From: Coenobita brevimanus
Taxonomy: Eukaryota; Arthropoda; Malacostraca; Decapoda; Coenobitidae
Assembly: GCA_032717465.1 (NCBI GenBank)
Contig: CM064653.1
Span: 33,911,816-33,975,815 of the forward strand
Direction of reading: 5' to 3'
Length of the DNA: 64,000 nt
In this document: piece by piece, positions 32,281 through 43,309 of the stretch
Position numbering within the stretch: the first letter of the stretch is position 1
Layout of the letters: each line of letters starts with the position of its first letter
Made by a program: the position numbers and the translations under genes
The notes under the pieces: model-generated
What the model was told of the DNA's origin: nothing
Seen by the model: only the letters and a program-made list of their open reading frames with translations
Databases searched by the model: none

Positions 32281-33166
32281 AAAGTACATCCCCCTAGTAT
32301 GTGAAATCCTAGTACACGAAATCCCTAGTGCACGAGGACCTGTTTTTAATATTTTCCTAACCAGAGTACACGAGTCACACCCACACGACTTGAGGCGGCA
32401 GGAAAAAACTGCCCCAAACCGGTGTTTTCTGGTGTGAACCCCGAGAGCGACACCTGCCTCTCCACTACACGCCACGCTCCAGTGCAAGGATTAGTCGAAT
32501 CCTGTGTGCCCTGAATAGGTTCAAGGAGGAATTCGAGAGCATGGAACTGTGCCAGCTTCGAATGGAAGAGGTTCCTAGTTCACTGGACAGAACCTTCTGG
32601 TACTACACAAAGAAGCACCATCAAGAAATTTACAGAAGGAAACAAACCCTCATCACCTGTTACATTCAGTGGCCACCACAAATCCAGGAACCCAAGGAAG
32701 CAGTGCCTTCTTCTGCAGAGCCAATTCCTGGATGTGGTGATGTCAGTAGTGTCATCAGTAGACTTTGAAGGATTTATGGAGGAAATGAGTGAGGTGGCTC
32801 ATGAAAGTGTTGATGAGGAGGTTGGTGAGGCGGGTGGTGCGGCTGACGGTGCATTGAATGGTGCAGGGGGTGCACACTAAGTGCTTCATCCTGCCTCGGA
32901 ACCCCTTCTTACGTCCATCAAGCCTGTTGTCTTTTTTTATTAAGATGATCAGCCAAATTCTAGTTATTTCAGTTATATCTTAAGTACTGTCCTGTGTATG
33001 TCTTAGACATTTTCCCTCAAACAGGTCATAAAGGTCACTGATAGAGGGGGGTGCCACCCATGTTAATTTTCCCATTAGTGTATGTATTTCTAGTATGCGA
33101 AATCCTAGTGCGCGAGCACATCTGCCGCCCATATAGGCACTTACTAGGGGGATGTACTGTGTACAG
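32281..33166 (+). mobile_element. Tigger-type element 8, deletion derivative
   Basis: The left end AAAGTACATCCCCCTAGTA and the right end TACTAGGGGGATGTACTG form a TIR of about 17 bp. The left CAG appears mutated to AAA. The blocks GCGAAATCCTAGTGCGCGAG and AATCCTAGTACACGAA are repeated subterminally. It encodes only a transposase C-terminal piece. It landed at the distal end of the inverted part of LINE E. Confidence 0.7.
32490..32880 (+). pseudogene. Tigger transposase C-terminal piece (element 8)
   Basis: The reading around 32490-32650 (CALNRFKEEFESMELCQL, then DRTFWYYTKKHHQEIYRRKQ) corresponds to the basic region just before the tail in Tigger transposases. The following QTLITCYI is a degraded form of the PCNA-box-like motif seen in related elements. 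After a frameshift near 32765 an acidic Gly/Ala/Glu-rich tail runs to a TAA at 32878. The catalytic core is absent. Confidence 0.5.
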
Positions 33167-33469
33167 TATAAACACAATGAGTCTTCGAAATTCAAAAACT
33201 CAAAGTACGAATTTTCAATGGTACGAAAGCGATGGATATAGGACAGATTCCACAGTATGAAAATATATGTCTCGATGATACGAAAATCGATACTCGATAC
33301 GAAAGGAAATGCAGAGATAGCCCGATTATCCAGACTATATGATGTGAAGAAGTACCTGAATAGTCTGAAATCACGATTAATCTGGCGGAAACAAAACACA
33401 AGTACTGTTAGATTGATTTATTTACCGGTAAATGCACAATGAAAGACACAATTACCTTCCCAGCTCAAA

Positions 33470-33760
33470 AAATCTAAATTTGTCTCGCAACAGTTGCTAG
33501 ACACTGTCTCTGAGTCACATACACAGCAAGATACTTTATCCAGCAAAAGTCGCGCGACAATGTCCCTAGACTGTTGCGCGACTGTCTCAGGAAAATCTAA
33601 GTCTGTCACTGGACAGTCATGCGACTGTCTCAGGAAAATCTAAATTTGTTGCTGGACAGTCACGCGACTGTCTCAGGAAAATCTAAATCTGTCGCGCGAC
33701 AGTCTAGAGACAAGATTTCGGCTGTATCTTGTCTCCCACTAGATATGGGAGACAAGATAC
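33470..33760. repeat. Block of short repeats rich in CGACTGTCTC
   Basis: Three units of about 41 bp (starting near 33590, 33631 and 33672) repeat GCGACTGTCTCAGGAAAATC plus a variable segment ending in GGACAGTCA. The left flank holds diverged forms (GTCTCGCAACAGTTGC, TAGACTGTTGCGCGAC). The related block at 35180-35410 uses the same words, such as GTCTCGCAACAGTC. Source unknown. Confidence 0.7.
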
Positions 33761-33865
33761 AAGTTGCTCAGTATGGAGGGATTTGGGAACGGAGGACGGA
33801 GTTTTTTTCCCCTTTTTTTTTTAAAGTTCGCATTTAAAAATGCACGCCTCCTGCTTTGAGGCATC

Positions 33866-34380
33866 AGTTATGCACAACAGTTGTACATACATTGAATAAT
33901 TATGTGTATATGGTTCAATCCTAAATAATTACAGAGTATATTTATATACTCTAATTTTGCATAAAAGTTGTACATCATCATTGAAAGATTATACTGTATG
34001 TATACAGGTCTGTCCTAATAATAATTATGGTATATTTACACGTCCATGCCATGTTGAGTACACCGCTTCCCGTCCGATCAGCGAAGTTAAGCAACGTTGG
34101 GTCTGGTTAGTACTTGGATGGGTGACCGCCTGGGAACACCAGATGCTGTTGGCATAACGTTCTCCCTACGTGTCAAGTGGGGTTGGTGGAGGATTAGTGC
34201 CCCTCCCTGTAAAACAATTAACTCTAAGCCCTTGGCCACCCCGTTTGGGATACATGCGTCTGGCAATGAATGAATGAAAAAAATACACGTTTTACATACA
34301 TTGTTGAAAAATTATGGGTACGTATATGGTTCAGTCATGACAGTTATTAGCTTTAGTGATTCCACTGTTGGTTTTGGCAA
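33866..34380. repeat. Degenerate tandem repeat of about 87 bp, split by a SINE
   Basis: Units near 33868 and 33955 share TTGTACAT..CATTGAA..ATTAT and end in ACCTGT/GGTTCA-like then CCTAATAATAATT. A third unit (TTTTACATACATTGTTGAAA, ATGGTTCAGTC) follows the 5S SINE at 34281-34365, and a weak fourth lies at 35045-35105. The SINE and the tRNA-box repeat landed inside an existing minisatellite. Confidence 0.6.
34038..34280 (+). mobile_element. 5S-derived SINE, copy 2
   Basis: The plus-strand 5S head (about 34038-34153) is altered in its first 15 bases but keeps AAGCAACGTTGGGTCTGGTT and the later control region. The body and RTE-like tail follow, ending CTGGCAATGAATGAATGAAA. The body contains TGCCCCTCCCTGTAAAACAA, also present in the 5' leader of RTE copy C. 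Confidence 0.85.
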
Positions 34381-34382
34381 TT

Positions 34383-34383
<1 letters not shown>

Positions 34384-34425
<42 letters not shown>
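34384..34425. repeat. (CA)n microsatellite
   Basis: A CA dinucleotide run lies at the 5' border of the tRNA-box repeat copy 2. Confidence 0.9.
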
Positions 34426-34428
<3 letters not shown>

Positions 34429-34435
34429 ATACACA

Positions 34436-34890
34436 TACGTAGGTGCAGGCACTCACCATCCACTGACTCGATGTTGTGCTGCTCTTGGGTGTCTGCCCTT
34501 TCCTCTCCTCCATTCTTCTTTCCTTCCATCCTTTTCTGTCTCTCATTCCTTCATTCTTTCCTCTTCCTTCTGCCTGTGGGTGACTCTACACTGAGTGACA
34601 AGACAAATGATTTCCTGTACACCAGGAAACCATTTTCTATCCTGGATGGTAACCATATAACCAAATTTTGGCACCTGGTGGTTTAGTGAGTAATTACGGT
34701 GCTCCAATCGGATTGAGCCGGTGAGGGTTTATATCCAAGGGATGGTTGAGGTTTACTGCTGACGTAATGCCACTCAGGGATCAGTGAGACTGGTCACTCT
34801 CATCTTAAATATCAGGACCAACTTGCCTAGCCCCGAGCTCCTATGCTCCTCATGGGGCAGTGTAGGATTGGGCGATGAATGAATGAAATT
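34436..34890 (+). mobile_element. tRNA-box composite repeat, copy 2
   Basis: Plus-strand copy of the element at 11822-12318. It starts near GGCACTCACCATCCACTGAC, has a single GTGGGTGACTCTACACTGAG segment, and includes an A-box-like TGGTTTAGTGAGTAATTAC and a B-box-like GGGTTTATATCC about 45 bases later. It ends GGATTGGGCGATGAATGAATG. It lacks the internal tandem duplication seen in copies 1 and 3. Confidence 0.75.
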
Positions 34891-34923
34891 AAATGTATAT
34901 ACCTGTATATACCGATATATATG

Positions 34924-34928
<5 letters not shown>

Positions 34929-34980
<52 letters not shown>

Positions 34981-35008
34981 ATATATAGATAGATAGATAG
35001 ATATATAA

Positions 35009-35044
<36 letters not shown>
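34929..35044. repeat. Compound TA and GATA microsatellite
   Basis: Two TA runs are separated by a short (GATA)n block at 34986-35003. Confidence 0.9.
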
Positions 35045-35046
<2 letters not shown>

Positions 35047-35179
35047 GTCCATAAATGTATATCATCACATGTACATTTTGTCTGTGACTGGAATATCACT
35101 TCTTGAGTTTAGTATGACAAATGTTGGTTGTAAACTGATATTTCAAAATTCACGAGGTGGATGGTTCAATCACTGACGC

Positions 35180-35410
35180 GCTACAAAGTCGCTGGACTGT
35201 CTCTCGATTGTCTAGCAACAGTCCAGCAAGAAAGTAGCAGAAATATCTAGCGACCGTCTTGCAACAGTCTCTAGACAATCCAGAGACAAAGTTGCCGTGT
35301 CTCCAGTGTGTCTCTGGACTGTCGCCCATCTGTATCTGGGTTGTCTCGCAACAGTCGAGATACATAGTCGCTCGACTGTCTCTAGACATTGTATCTCGGT
35401 GTGTACAAGG
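35180..35410. repeat. Second CGACTGTCTC-rich block
   Basis: The segment repeats words such as GGACTGTCTC, CAACAGTC, TCTAGACA and their complements many times without a fixed period. It shares vocabulary with 33470-33760 and may be the other part of the same element, pushed apart by the SINE, minisatellite and tRNA-box repeat insertions. Confidence 0.55.
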
Positions 35411-36039
35411 CTTTACCAATTCAATTCATAATCTTCCAGCTTGTTTCTGTAATTTTCTGACAACTTTCAGTTTGGCAAATTACTTTTTCATGCTGAAAAA
35501 TTTCCACCCTGTTATTATCGTCACTTTCTCCTACGATCGTGTCCTGCACAGTGGAAGAAACTCAGCGTGCTCAAAGGTGGATATCGTTTCCCAGTTTCAC
35601 AGCTGAAGGTTAGGTTAAGTTAAATTATTAGGTACAGATAAGCTCGGTTAGGCCAGGTTTAGTTAAACACTTAGGAAAGAACAGTCCTCTCTGCCATTAT
35701 GTTTACAAAATAAACAAGAGTTAGCACACCAGAACAGCTAAAAACGACGGGGAAACTGATTTAATAAGAAACATTTACTGTATTTACCAACCCAGAAATA
35801 ATCTGAATAATATAACAGAGTATCAGGAAGAACTAATTTGGTAAGGTGCTTTTACTGCTTAAAGTAAAACGTATGCTTAGCCCCCTCAGTGACTTTGGGT
35901 TCAGAAGTTTACGTGCTCCCGTGGTCGGCCTTGGGACCATTTTTTCAAAGTTCTAAAATGAATTTCTTTTTCACATAAATGTGAAAAGACTCATCTGGCA
36001 CACCCGGCTTTTTTTTTTTTTTTCCTAAAGCCATCTTTT
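35411..36039. other. No gene seen
   Basis: AT-rich sequence without TIRs, long meaningful frames or RNA genes. It contains GGTTAGGTTAAGTT-type words common in arthropod DNA. A segment near 35420-35500 is a diverged relative of 36605-36690. Confidence 0.4.
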
Positions 36040-36890
36040 GATTTGCTATGACTCGTGTAAGAATTAATAAAATTAGGATGCATGTTACATTAGCATGTAA
36101 ACATTGGCGAAAACATCTGGGATAAAGTGAACTGTGAACGCCTGAGTGCTTGGGATGGTAGAGTAGAGTCGTGTAAATCACCAGTGACCTTCATTCCCTT
36201 CCCATAATTGCTCGCAGTTTTTTATAGTTCACCCTAACTCAGCATCACTGACACTTGTACAGTAAGGTGTTGTTCAAGGCTAGCAGCTATGAAAGCTATA
36301 ATGGAATACATTATTGTTTGTATCAGTCCTCTCTCTTTCACACATACACATAAGAATGAACAAATGAATGAGCAGTAAATGTACACTAATTTTATGGAGC
36401 AGAAATAACTGTGCTCAGTCGGTCCGAAATTTATTGGGGAGAGCGATACCGAATGAAGAATGTGGAACTGAATTCTAACCTACGAGAACATGTGGGACGA
36501 AAGAGTAATTTTTTTTTCTGATTAGCAAGCATTTTTGTTCCATGTCGTCTCTTAAAATTGTAAAACCCATAATCTTTCGTGTAAGCATACAGCCTGAAGA
36601 CCTTACCAATGCGGTTCATATTCCTCTAGTTTGTCGTCTATATTTTCCTGACTGTTTTCAGGGTGGTAAATTATGTTCTCTTGCTGAAAGAAATTTACTC
36701 AAAATTAGGGCGCATGTAACATAAGCATGCTTGGGATGGTTGAGTAGGGTCGTGTAAACACACCAGTGACCTTCGTTCCCTTCCCAGAATTGTTCGCAGT
36801 TTTTTATAGGACGCTCTAACTAAGCATCACTGATACCGAATCAGTAAAGTGTTGTTCAAGGCCAGCAGCTATGAAGGGGTTAAAGGAATA
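36040..36890. repeat. Two direct repeats of about 170-200 bp, 585 bp apart
   Basis: The segments 36138-36304 and 36723-36890 share GTGCTTGGGATGGT, CCAGTGACCTTC(A/G)TTCCCTTCCC, TCGCAGTTTTTTATAG and AAGTGTTGTTCAAGG(C)-type blocks. Homology extends upstream into the ATTAGG(A/G)(T/C)GCATGT(T/A)AC region. They lie before the Tigger N-terminal frame at 37082 and may be part of element 9. Confidence 0.65.
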
Positions 36891-37081
36891 CTGTATGAAA
36901 AATTCAAAATGGGTGCAGTGTACAGCGCCGCACTCGCTTGCCAAGAGAAAATGAACTAACCCCTCTCTGGTAAATAAATTTTCATGTGCTTCTTAGTAGA
37001 GTCCACGTTCCTCCTCTCCTCGCTGGTTCACTGTACGTGAGGATATTTTCGAAGCTCTTCACCTTTTCTTATTGTTTCACC

Positions 37082-37280
37082 ATGCCTCCCAAGCGTGCTG
37101 CATTGTCTCCAGCATTGGGGGAGCCTGCTGCAAAGAAGCAGGAAAGGAAATTGGAAATTATAAGACCCCATGAGGAGGGACACGATGTCTCGGGGATTGG
37201 GCGTGCTTTAGGCCTTGCAGCTTCCACCATTGTGACTGTGACGAAGAAAATGGAGATGTACAAGAAAGAATATGGCCACC
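37082..37280 (+). pseudogene. Tigger transposase N-terminal HTH fragment (element 9)
   Basis: From the ATG at 37082 the frame reads MPPKRAALSPALGEPAAKKQ, then ERKLEIIRPHEEGHDVSGIG and RALGLAASTIVTVTKKM. This is the first pogo/CENP-B-type helix-turn-helix with a basic N-terminus. Homology stops after about 60 residues, and the right terminus of the element follows about 200 bp later. It is an internally deleted copy. Confidence 0.7.
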
Positions 37281-37479
37281 TCCTACTCTACAATTGTATA
37301 CAGGTACTGCATACTTCAAAGGTGGGGGGTTCGAGGGGGTCCTGGGATGCATCCCCCCATTTATATGTACTGTATATTTCAGTGGGGAAAATCATTCCGA
37401 TATACGAAATTTCGAATTACGAAAAGTTTTTTTGGTCCCTTTCACTTTCATTTATCGAATACTCACTGTACAGTGTGTA

Positions 37480-37506
37480 TATCTAATATACTCTAGCAGT
37501 AGCTGT

Positions 37507-37542
<36 letters not shown>

Positions 37543-37910
37543 TTTGGGCAGCCAAAACTACACATTCAAATTGCACCAAAATTGGCACAGAAATCGCAAA
37601 AAATTCGCTGATGTGAAACTATTTGGTCCCATCACGATTGGAAAACTTTTACTATATTTAATGAGCGATCACATTTTGACCAAAAAACACCACTTCTGGC
37701 GCCCTGCATAGGATCTCCATAGAAGTTTTTGCCCAGGTAGAACTGAAATAAACTGGGTTCCATTATTGAAGCTGCAGATAACACGATCATTTGGTTAGCT
37801 GCAAAAAATCCAAGTGACAGCATTACACTAGAACAGAACATAAATGCGAGAGCCCTCCACAGGAGCAAGTGCAGGGGGCCCGAAGGGCCCAAGAGCGCTT
37901 GTGTATATAT
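37480..37910. mobile_element. Possible Helitron-like fragment
   Basis: The stretch starts near TATCTAATATACTCTAGCAG, carries a (GT)n run, and ends with a GC-rich hairpin GGGCCCGAAGGGCCC followed within 15 bases by a TA array. A terminal hairpin a few bases before the 3' end is a Helitron feature, but the expected CTRR terminus is not clear and there is no replicase. The assignment is tentative. Confidence 0.3.
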
Positions 37911-37913
37911 ACA

Positions 37914-37974
<61 letters not shown>
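37911..37974. repeat. (TA)n array
   Basis: TA array at the left border of element 10, with one TACAGTA interruption near 37911-37917. Confidence 0.9.
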
Positions 37975-37977
<3 letters not shown>

Positions 37978-40724
37978 TAAGGTCCCGGGTTACGTCAGAG
38001 TTCTGTTCCTGAGACATGACGTAAGCCGATTTTGAACGTAACTCGAGTTTTATACAGTACGTCGTATGATTATGCTTACCGCAATGCATCTTACAGATTT
38101 TTCAACCATACATTGCATACTATACATGTAATAATCTTATAACAGGTATGTATAAGAAACATAGTCTTTTGAACTGATGATATTTATTGAATAAAATCTA
38201 AGTTGTACTAGCTAAGAGTCTTCGTCACAGTACCGCACTCGCTGCGGTAACAGCACTTCTCATCGTCATGGCAGCAGAGTTACGCCACCACTGCCTCACC
38301 CACAACTGAGTCTGGCTGCCGCTCCCTCACTCTCCCGTCCTTACACACGTGCACACTGCCAACACACATTTTATTCCTATATTCAAGCACTTTTCATACT
38401 TCATCATACAATAAAGTTTACTGTAAATTACTGCCGTAAAATATGAAATAACATCATTACCAGCACGTTAATGTAAGCATTTCTAACATCAAGTTTGATG
38501 GCTTTTTTTTTTTTTCTCACTCGGACAGCAAAATTATTTCAGTGATAAAATGACCGATTACTGTATGGTACTGTAATAAAAGATGCATACTATGTGTCAC
38601 TACATACCTTCTGACATCAACTTGACTCGTTACTGGGGTTGCGATGTGGAAGGCACTGCATCAGGGGAGTCAGGGACCGGAGCAGGGGAGTCCAGGGCTG
38701 AAGCAGGAGTCCGGGGCTGAAGCAGGGGAGTCAGGGGCTGAAGATAGGGAGTCAGGGGTTGACGATGAGGATGAGGTAGCAACTGGTGGTGAAGTTGTGG
38801 CTCGGTGTTCAGTTCGCTTGAAAAACTGGAGAATTGAAGACTGCTTGGCGGCATATTTCTTTTCGTCATAGATTTGACGATAACAGGACACTGCATCCTC
38901 AATTCCCCTGTACACTTTGGCAAACCTCTCTGCATTTGGGTCCTGATCTTCAAATGCAGCCATTGCTTTTTCTAGGAAGTCGAAAGCATTTGCCATTTCC
39001 TTAATCTTAAACTGTCTTAGCGGTTCTGCCTCATCACTATTTTCATCATTTTCCATTTGCTTTCCTAGGTATAGCAAGTCTTCATTACTCAGCTCTTGAT
39101 CATGTGAATCAACAAGTTCATGTACATCACTCTCGTCTATGTCCAGATTTAAATCGTTTCCAATTTTCACACAGTTGCGCTTGACTTCGTTTATACTGTC
39201 TTCATCAAATCCTTTAAAGTCATTTACGAGGTTAGGGCACACTTTTTCCACACTCCGTGCATATTTGTCTCAGTCACTTCAGCCCAACATTCTCCAATAT
39301 TTTTAACTGCCTTATAGATGTTGAAATCTTTCCAGAATTCTTTGAGTGTTACTTTACCATTTTCTGTTGCTCGTATTGCCTGTCTGAATGTTTTTCTCAG
39401 GTAGTAAGCCTTGAAAGCTCTTATTACACCTTGGTCCATGGGTTGTAGGATTGATGTTGTGTTTGGTGGCATAAACACAACTTTTACATTAGGGTGCAAC
39501 TCTGTCAGGCTCGAAGGATGACCAGGAGCATTATCAATAATAAGAAGAGCTTTGAATGGCAGATTCTTCATAGCACAATACCGTTCAACCTCTGGCACGA
39601 AACACTTTGAAAACCAGTCAATGAAAATTGCACTAGTCACCCAAGCCTTTAAATTACTTTTCCAATGAACTGGTAGGCTAGCTTTAAGGATCCCCTTAAG
39701 AGCTCTTGGATTTTCGGAGTGGTACACGAGTAGCGGTTTGAGCTTGAAATCGCCTGCACAGTTTCCCCCCAAAAGTAGCGTTAGGCGCTCTTTGGATGTT
39801 TTGTGACCTGGCATGGTTTTTTCTTCTTTAGCAATATAGGTTCTGTTAGGCATTCGTTTCCAGTTTAGTCCCGTTTCATCAACATTAAATATAAGTTCTG
39901 GAATGTAGCCTTCCTTCTCAATCAACTCCTCCAACTCTTTAACGAATGTTTTTGCTGCATCGTCATCTGCACTGGCTGCTTCTCCGAAAATTCTTTTGCT
40001 GGTTAGGTTTGCTCGAGCCCTGAAACGAGTAAACCAACCTTTTGATGCCACAAATGTCTCGTTGGTCTCACTTTCCTCACTTTTTTCTTTCTTAAGGTCT
40101 TGGTAGAGTGTGCGTGCTTTTTCACAGATTAACTGTTCACTCAGAGGCATGCACCGTTGATTATTGTCCTCAATCCACAGCATTAGCATCCGTTCCATCT
40201 CAATCAACAGTCCCGATCTTTGCTTGGTAATCACAGTTGATTGCATGGGAGTTGCACCTTTAACGTGAGTCAAGATACGTTCCTTGTCTTTGAGGATGGT
40301 AGCTACGGTAGTACGGCTCATCCCAAGCGCACGCCCGATTGCTGATGCCTTTTCTCCTTTCTCATTACGCTTAATAATATCGACTTTTTCACGTAATGTG
40401 ATGGTCTTGCGTTTCTTGGAGTCGTTATGGTCACCAGGAAGCTGTCTCTTAGGCATCTTGGAATCAGGATGGCGAAAAACACAAGAAAATGACGGTATCA
40501 CTGTATCAGGCGGTGGTAGCAGTGAGACTGAGAGCGATTGTTGGTAGTCAAGAGTGAGGCGGGAAAACGCCAGAGACATCTCGCGGTACTTAGCAACACT
40601 TCAAAACCCACTCTTTATGTATTTTTTCTTTATTTTCTTATATTTTAAAATTTCCACTCACGGACCGACTGTCGTAACCTTGAATTGACGTAAGTCGATA
40701 CTGACGTAACCCGGGACCTTACTG
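37975..40724 (-). mobile_element. Tigger element 10, complete and nearly intact (2750 bp)
   Basis: The TIRs CAGTAAGGTCCCGGGTTACG and its complement at the right end are almost perfect over more than 20 bp. A TA flanks each side (37973-37974, 40725-40726). One long minus-strand transposase frame fills most of the element. The well-kept ends and few coding breaks make this the youngest-looking DNA transposon in the window. Confidence 0.9.
38630..40456 (-). pseudogene. Tigger transposase, full length with frameshifts near the C-terminus
   Basis: The likely start is the ATG at 40456 (MPKRQLPGDHNDSKKRKTIT). In the upstream-extended frame numbering, the first HTH covers about residues 58-100, the second HTH about 125-195 (MLWIEDNNQRCMPLSEQLIC, GWFTRFRARANL) and the DDD core about 229-390. 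Its catalytic Asp residues are D234 (FNVDETG), D349 (IIDNAPGHPS) and D382 (QPMDQG), with 32 residues between the last two. After GVWKK a one-base deletion near 39240 shifts the frame; 39251-38670 restores the C-terminal domain and QSSILQFFKR, a PCNA-box match. A second shift lies in an SP-rich microrepeat near 38715; the tail ends STSQPQ at 38630. All catalytic residues survive. Confidence 0.9.
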
Positions 40725-40891
40725 TATATATATATATATATATACAGTAATCACTATAATATCCGGACTACCCCAATATCCAGACATTATGATTCTGACC
40801 TTTTTTTATCCCAAATTGCCCAAAAGACACAAAAAATCGGAAAAAAATCGGATTTTGTTTCCGCACCTTATTGGTGTGAATAGGGTCTTAA

Positions 40892-42858
40892 CCCCTGCAC
40901 CGCGGGCTTGTTTACCAATGACTTGCGTGTGCCGCGGGGTTATTTGGGCTCCGACAGACTCTCAAAAAATATTTGCCAAAAATCAGTTATTAGTCCTAGA
41001 ATAATAAAATTACATATGCTTATGGCACATACCTTCAGCTTTCTCCTGGAATGATTGTTGAGCCTTCGTCGGTTACCATAGGACTTGTGGAGACCTCTGA
41101 AGTAGGGTAACGAAGTCTCCACTTTACACTTCCCGACAACCCGTAATATGATTACCACAGCCAGATACAAACACTATAAACACTATTCTACAATTTTCAA
41201 GTAGTTTGGGATCCATACTCACAAAAGAAAACACTGTGAAAGCAATGGAAATTACGAGCGCGTCTGATCGTCGCACTGGCACTAGTTCGCTTTTGTTACT
41301 CTGTCATTTATTATTCATAAAACCCCTCACACTTTATATTTCTATTACTATATAACACGTATATATATCTACAGTCTTTATCCATAAGTTTCCTTCAGTA
41401 GTATTAGTTTATTGTCACTGTAGGGATTCAATTTCTTTCAGTAAAATACGTAGCATTCACTTTCTCGTCCTGTATACTGGCATTGAGAGTGAATATCACT
41501 TTCATCTTCACTCTCATAACTCATAGCATTCAGACATGCTAGAGTGAAACTTTCACTTTCATTACTCCTAGGGTATATACTCGTATTCTTATAATACTAC
41601 TCATTTACATTTCTATTTACGTTCTCTATTTTATTTACTTTATTTACATTTCTATTTTATTTACACTGTGTTGTGCACTGTCACTTGAAATAACTTATAA
41701 AACTATTTTCCATTGTTCACATATATTTACATTCATTACTTTCACTTGCTGTTTACACATTATTTACACATTATTTACAATTCCACTTGCACTGTTTTAC
41801 TCAATAGAAAGATCGTAGTCACTCTTTTATCAATTGTCAGCTCTTTACCTCTTTCCACATGAGGTTTAGTAGGGGGTAAAGGTCACAGGGCCATTTGCAT
41901 GGCAGTGAAAAAGGCCTTGAAGTCAGCAAGAAGAAACATACGTACCCTCGCTTCGGAAGATGAGAGTAAACTGATAACGGAGGGCCAGCGTGGAGGCCTG
42001 CTTAGGGGGTATTCAGAGTTACCAATATTGGTTCTTGAAACAGCTAAGTCTAGCACTGATATGATTGGCAGGAAATCTAGACAATACATTATAAATTTGG
42101 TAGTTCCAGGTGAATGTAAATATCACTTAGGCTTCTCCCTTCCTTCCTTACATGTATATTTATTACGAAAATAGATTAGAGGCCTACTTAGGAGATATAT
42201 ATTCAGAGCTACCAATGTTAGATCTTGAAACAGCTTTGTCTAGCACTGATATGATTGGCAGGAAATCTAGACAATACATTATAAATTAGGTAGTTCCAGG
42301 TGAATGTAAATATCACTTAGGCTTCTCCCTTCCCTCCTTACATGTATATTTATTACGAAAATAGATTATACGGCATATTTCAAGAGGAAAAAAACAGCGA
42401 AAATTAGCGAACGAGTGCACGTGAGGTGTTGTCAGGTGATAATTAGCCAATTCCAGGTGTATGGCACTCTCACTTACCTTATTTCTTTCTTGTATATATT
42501 ATTTGGTATAAGAATAGGACATAGGGCTTATTTCAATGGATGAAATCAGTGAAAAATTCCAGGGAAGATTTACTTAAAGTAGCACAGCCGGGCAGGCGAG
42601 AGGATAGGGTAATGGACGGGGGGTAGGGAGGGGAGTCAAGAACGGGGAGAAATGGCTAAATTGTCAACAATGGATGGGAGTACAGATGAGATTAGGAGTG
42701 CTGACTAGTGTTGGACATTGGCAGTACTGATAGATGATACAAACCCCCACTTGGAAGCCCGGGTGAATTCAAAATAACACAGAATCACAAAAGCGATGCC
42801 CCGCGGTATGATCCCTTGCTCCCAAGCGTCACGAAAGTAACGCCCCGCGGTTAAGGGG
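40892..42858. mobile_element. piggyBac-type non-autonomous element (1967 bp)
   Basis: It is bounded by TTAA duplications (40888-40891, 42859-42862) with ends CCCCTGCACCGCGGG and CCCGCGGTTAAGGGG. Its left 250 bp, including AAAATATTTGCCAAAAATCA and TTGAGCCTTCGT, match the left part of the complete piggyBac at 59220, and its right 120 bp match that element's right end. It lacks the transposase, so it is probably mobilised by that family. Confidence 0.85.
41995..42370. repeat. Tandem duplication, two units of about 188 bp, in the piggyBac derivative
   Basis: 41995-42180 and 42181-42370 are nearly identical. Both carry TCTAGCACTGATATGATTGG and end in TATTTATTACGAAAATAGAT. The high identity implies a recent duplication. 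Confidence 0.9.
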
Positions 42859-43309
42859 TTAAACGGGTGCTATGCATGTCCAGTTGAGAGTTCTGTACAG
42901 TTGGTAAATCATTTCCAGTTGGAGTCCATAAGTACAAGTCCGTAAGGCTTGTGCCCATTATACACACATCATCTCTGAAACCTCATGTCCAGTTAGAGTC
43001 CATAAGTACAAGTCCATAAGGCTGGTGGCCACTATACAGACCTCATCTCTGAAACCTCATTTTGTGTTTCCTTTGCATTCTATTTCACTCTTTTATGTCC
43101 CTTATTGGTGTGAATATGGTCTTAAACAGGTGCTATGCATGTGCAGTTGAGAGTTATGTACAGTAAGTTATGTCCGGTTGGAGTCCATAAGTACTAGTCC
43201 ATAAGGCTGGTTCCCACTATAAAGACCTCATCTCTGAAACCTAATTTTGTGTTTCCTTTGCATTTATTTCACTCTTTTATGTCCCTTATTGGTGTGAATA
43301 GGGTCTTAA

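Larger units (their letters stand above)
33173..37476 (+). mobile_element. Possible Tigger element 9, with many nested repeats
   Basis: The proposed left end (AATGAGTCTTCGAAATTC at 33173) resembles the reverse complement of the right end near 37476 (CAGTGAGTATTCGATAAATG). A Tigger N-terminal frame lies at 37082. The interval holds repeat blocks, a 5S SINE, a tRNA-box repeat and TA arrays, so the two ends could belong to different copies. Treat the left boundary as weak. Confidence 0.35.

Noticed and set aside
33588..33720. CRISPR-like array of regularly spaced repeats
   Set aside because: The 41-bp units are contiguous and degenerate with no unique spacers, and the genome is eukaryotic.
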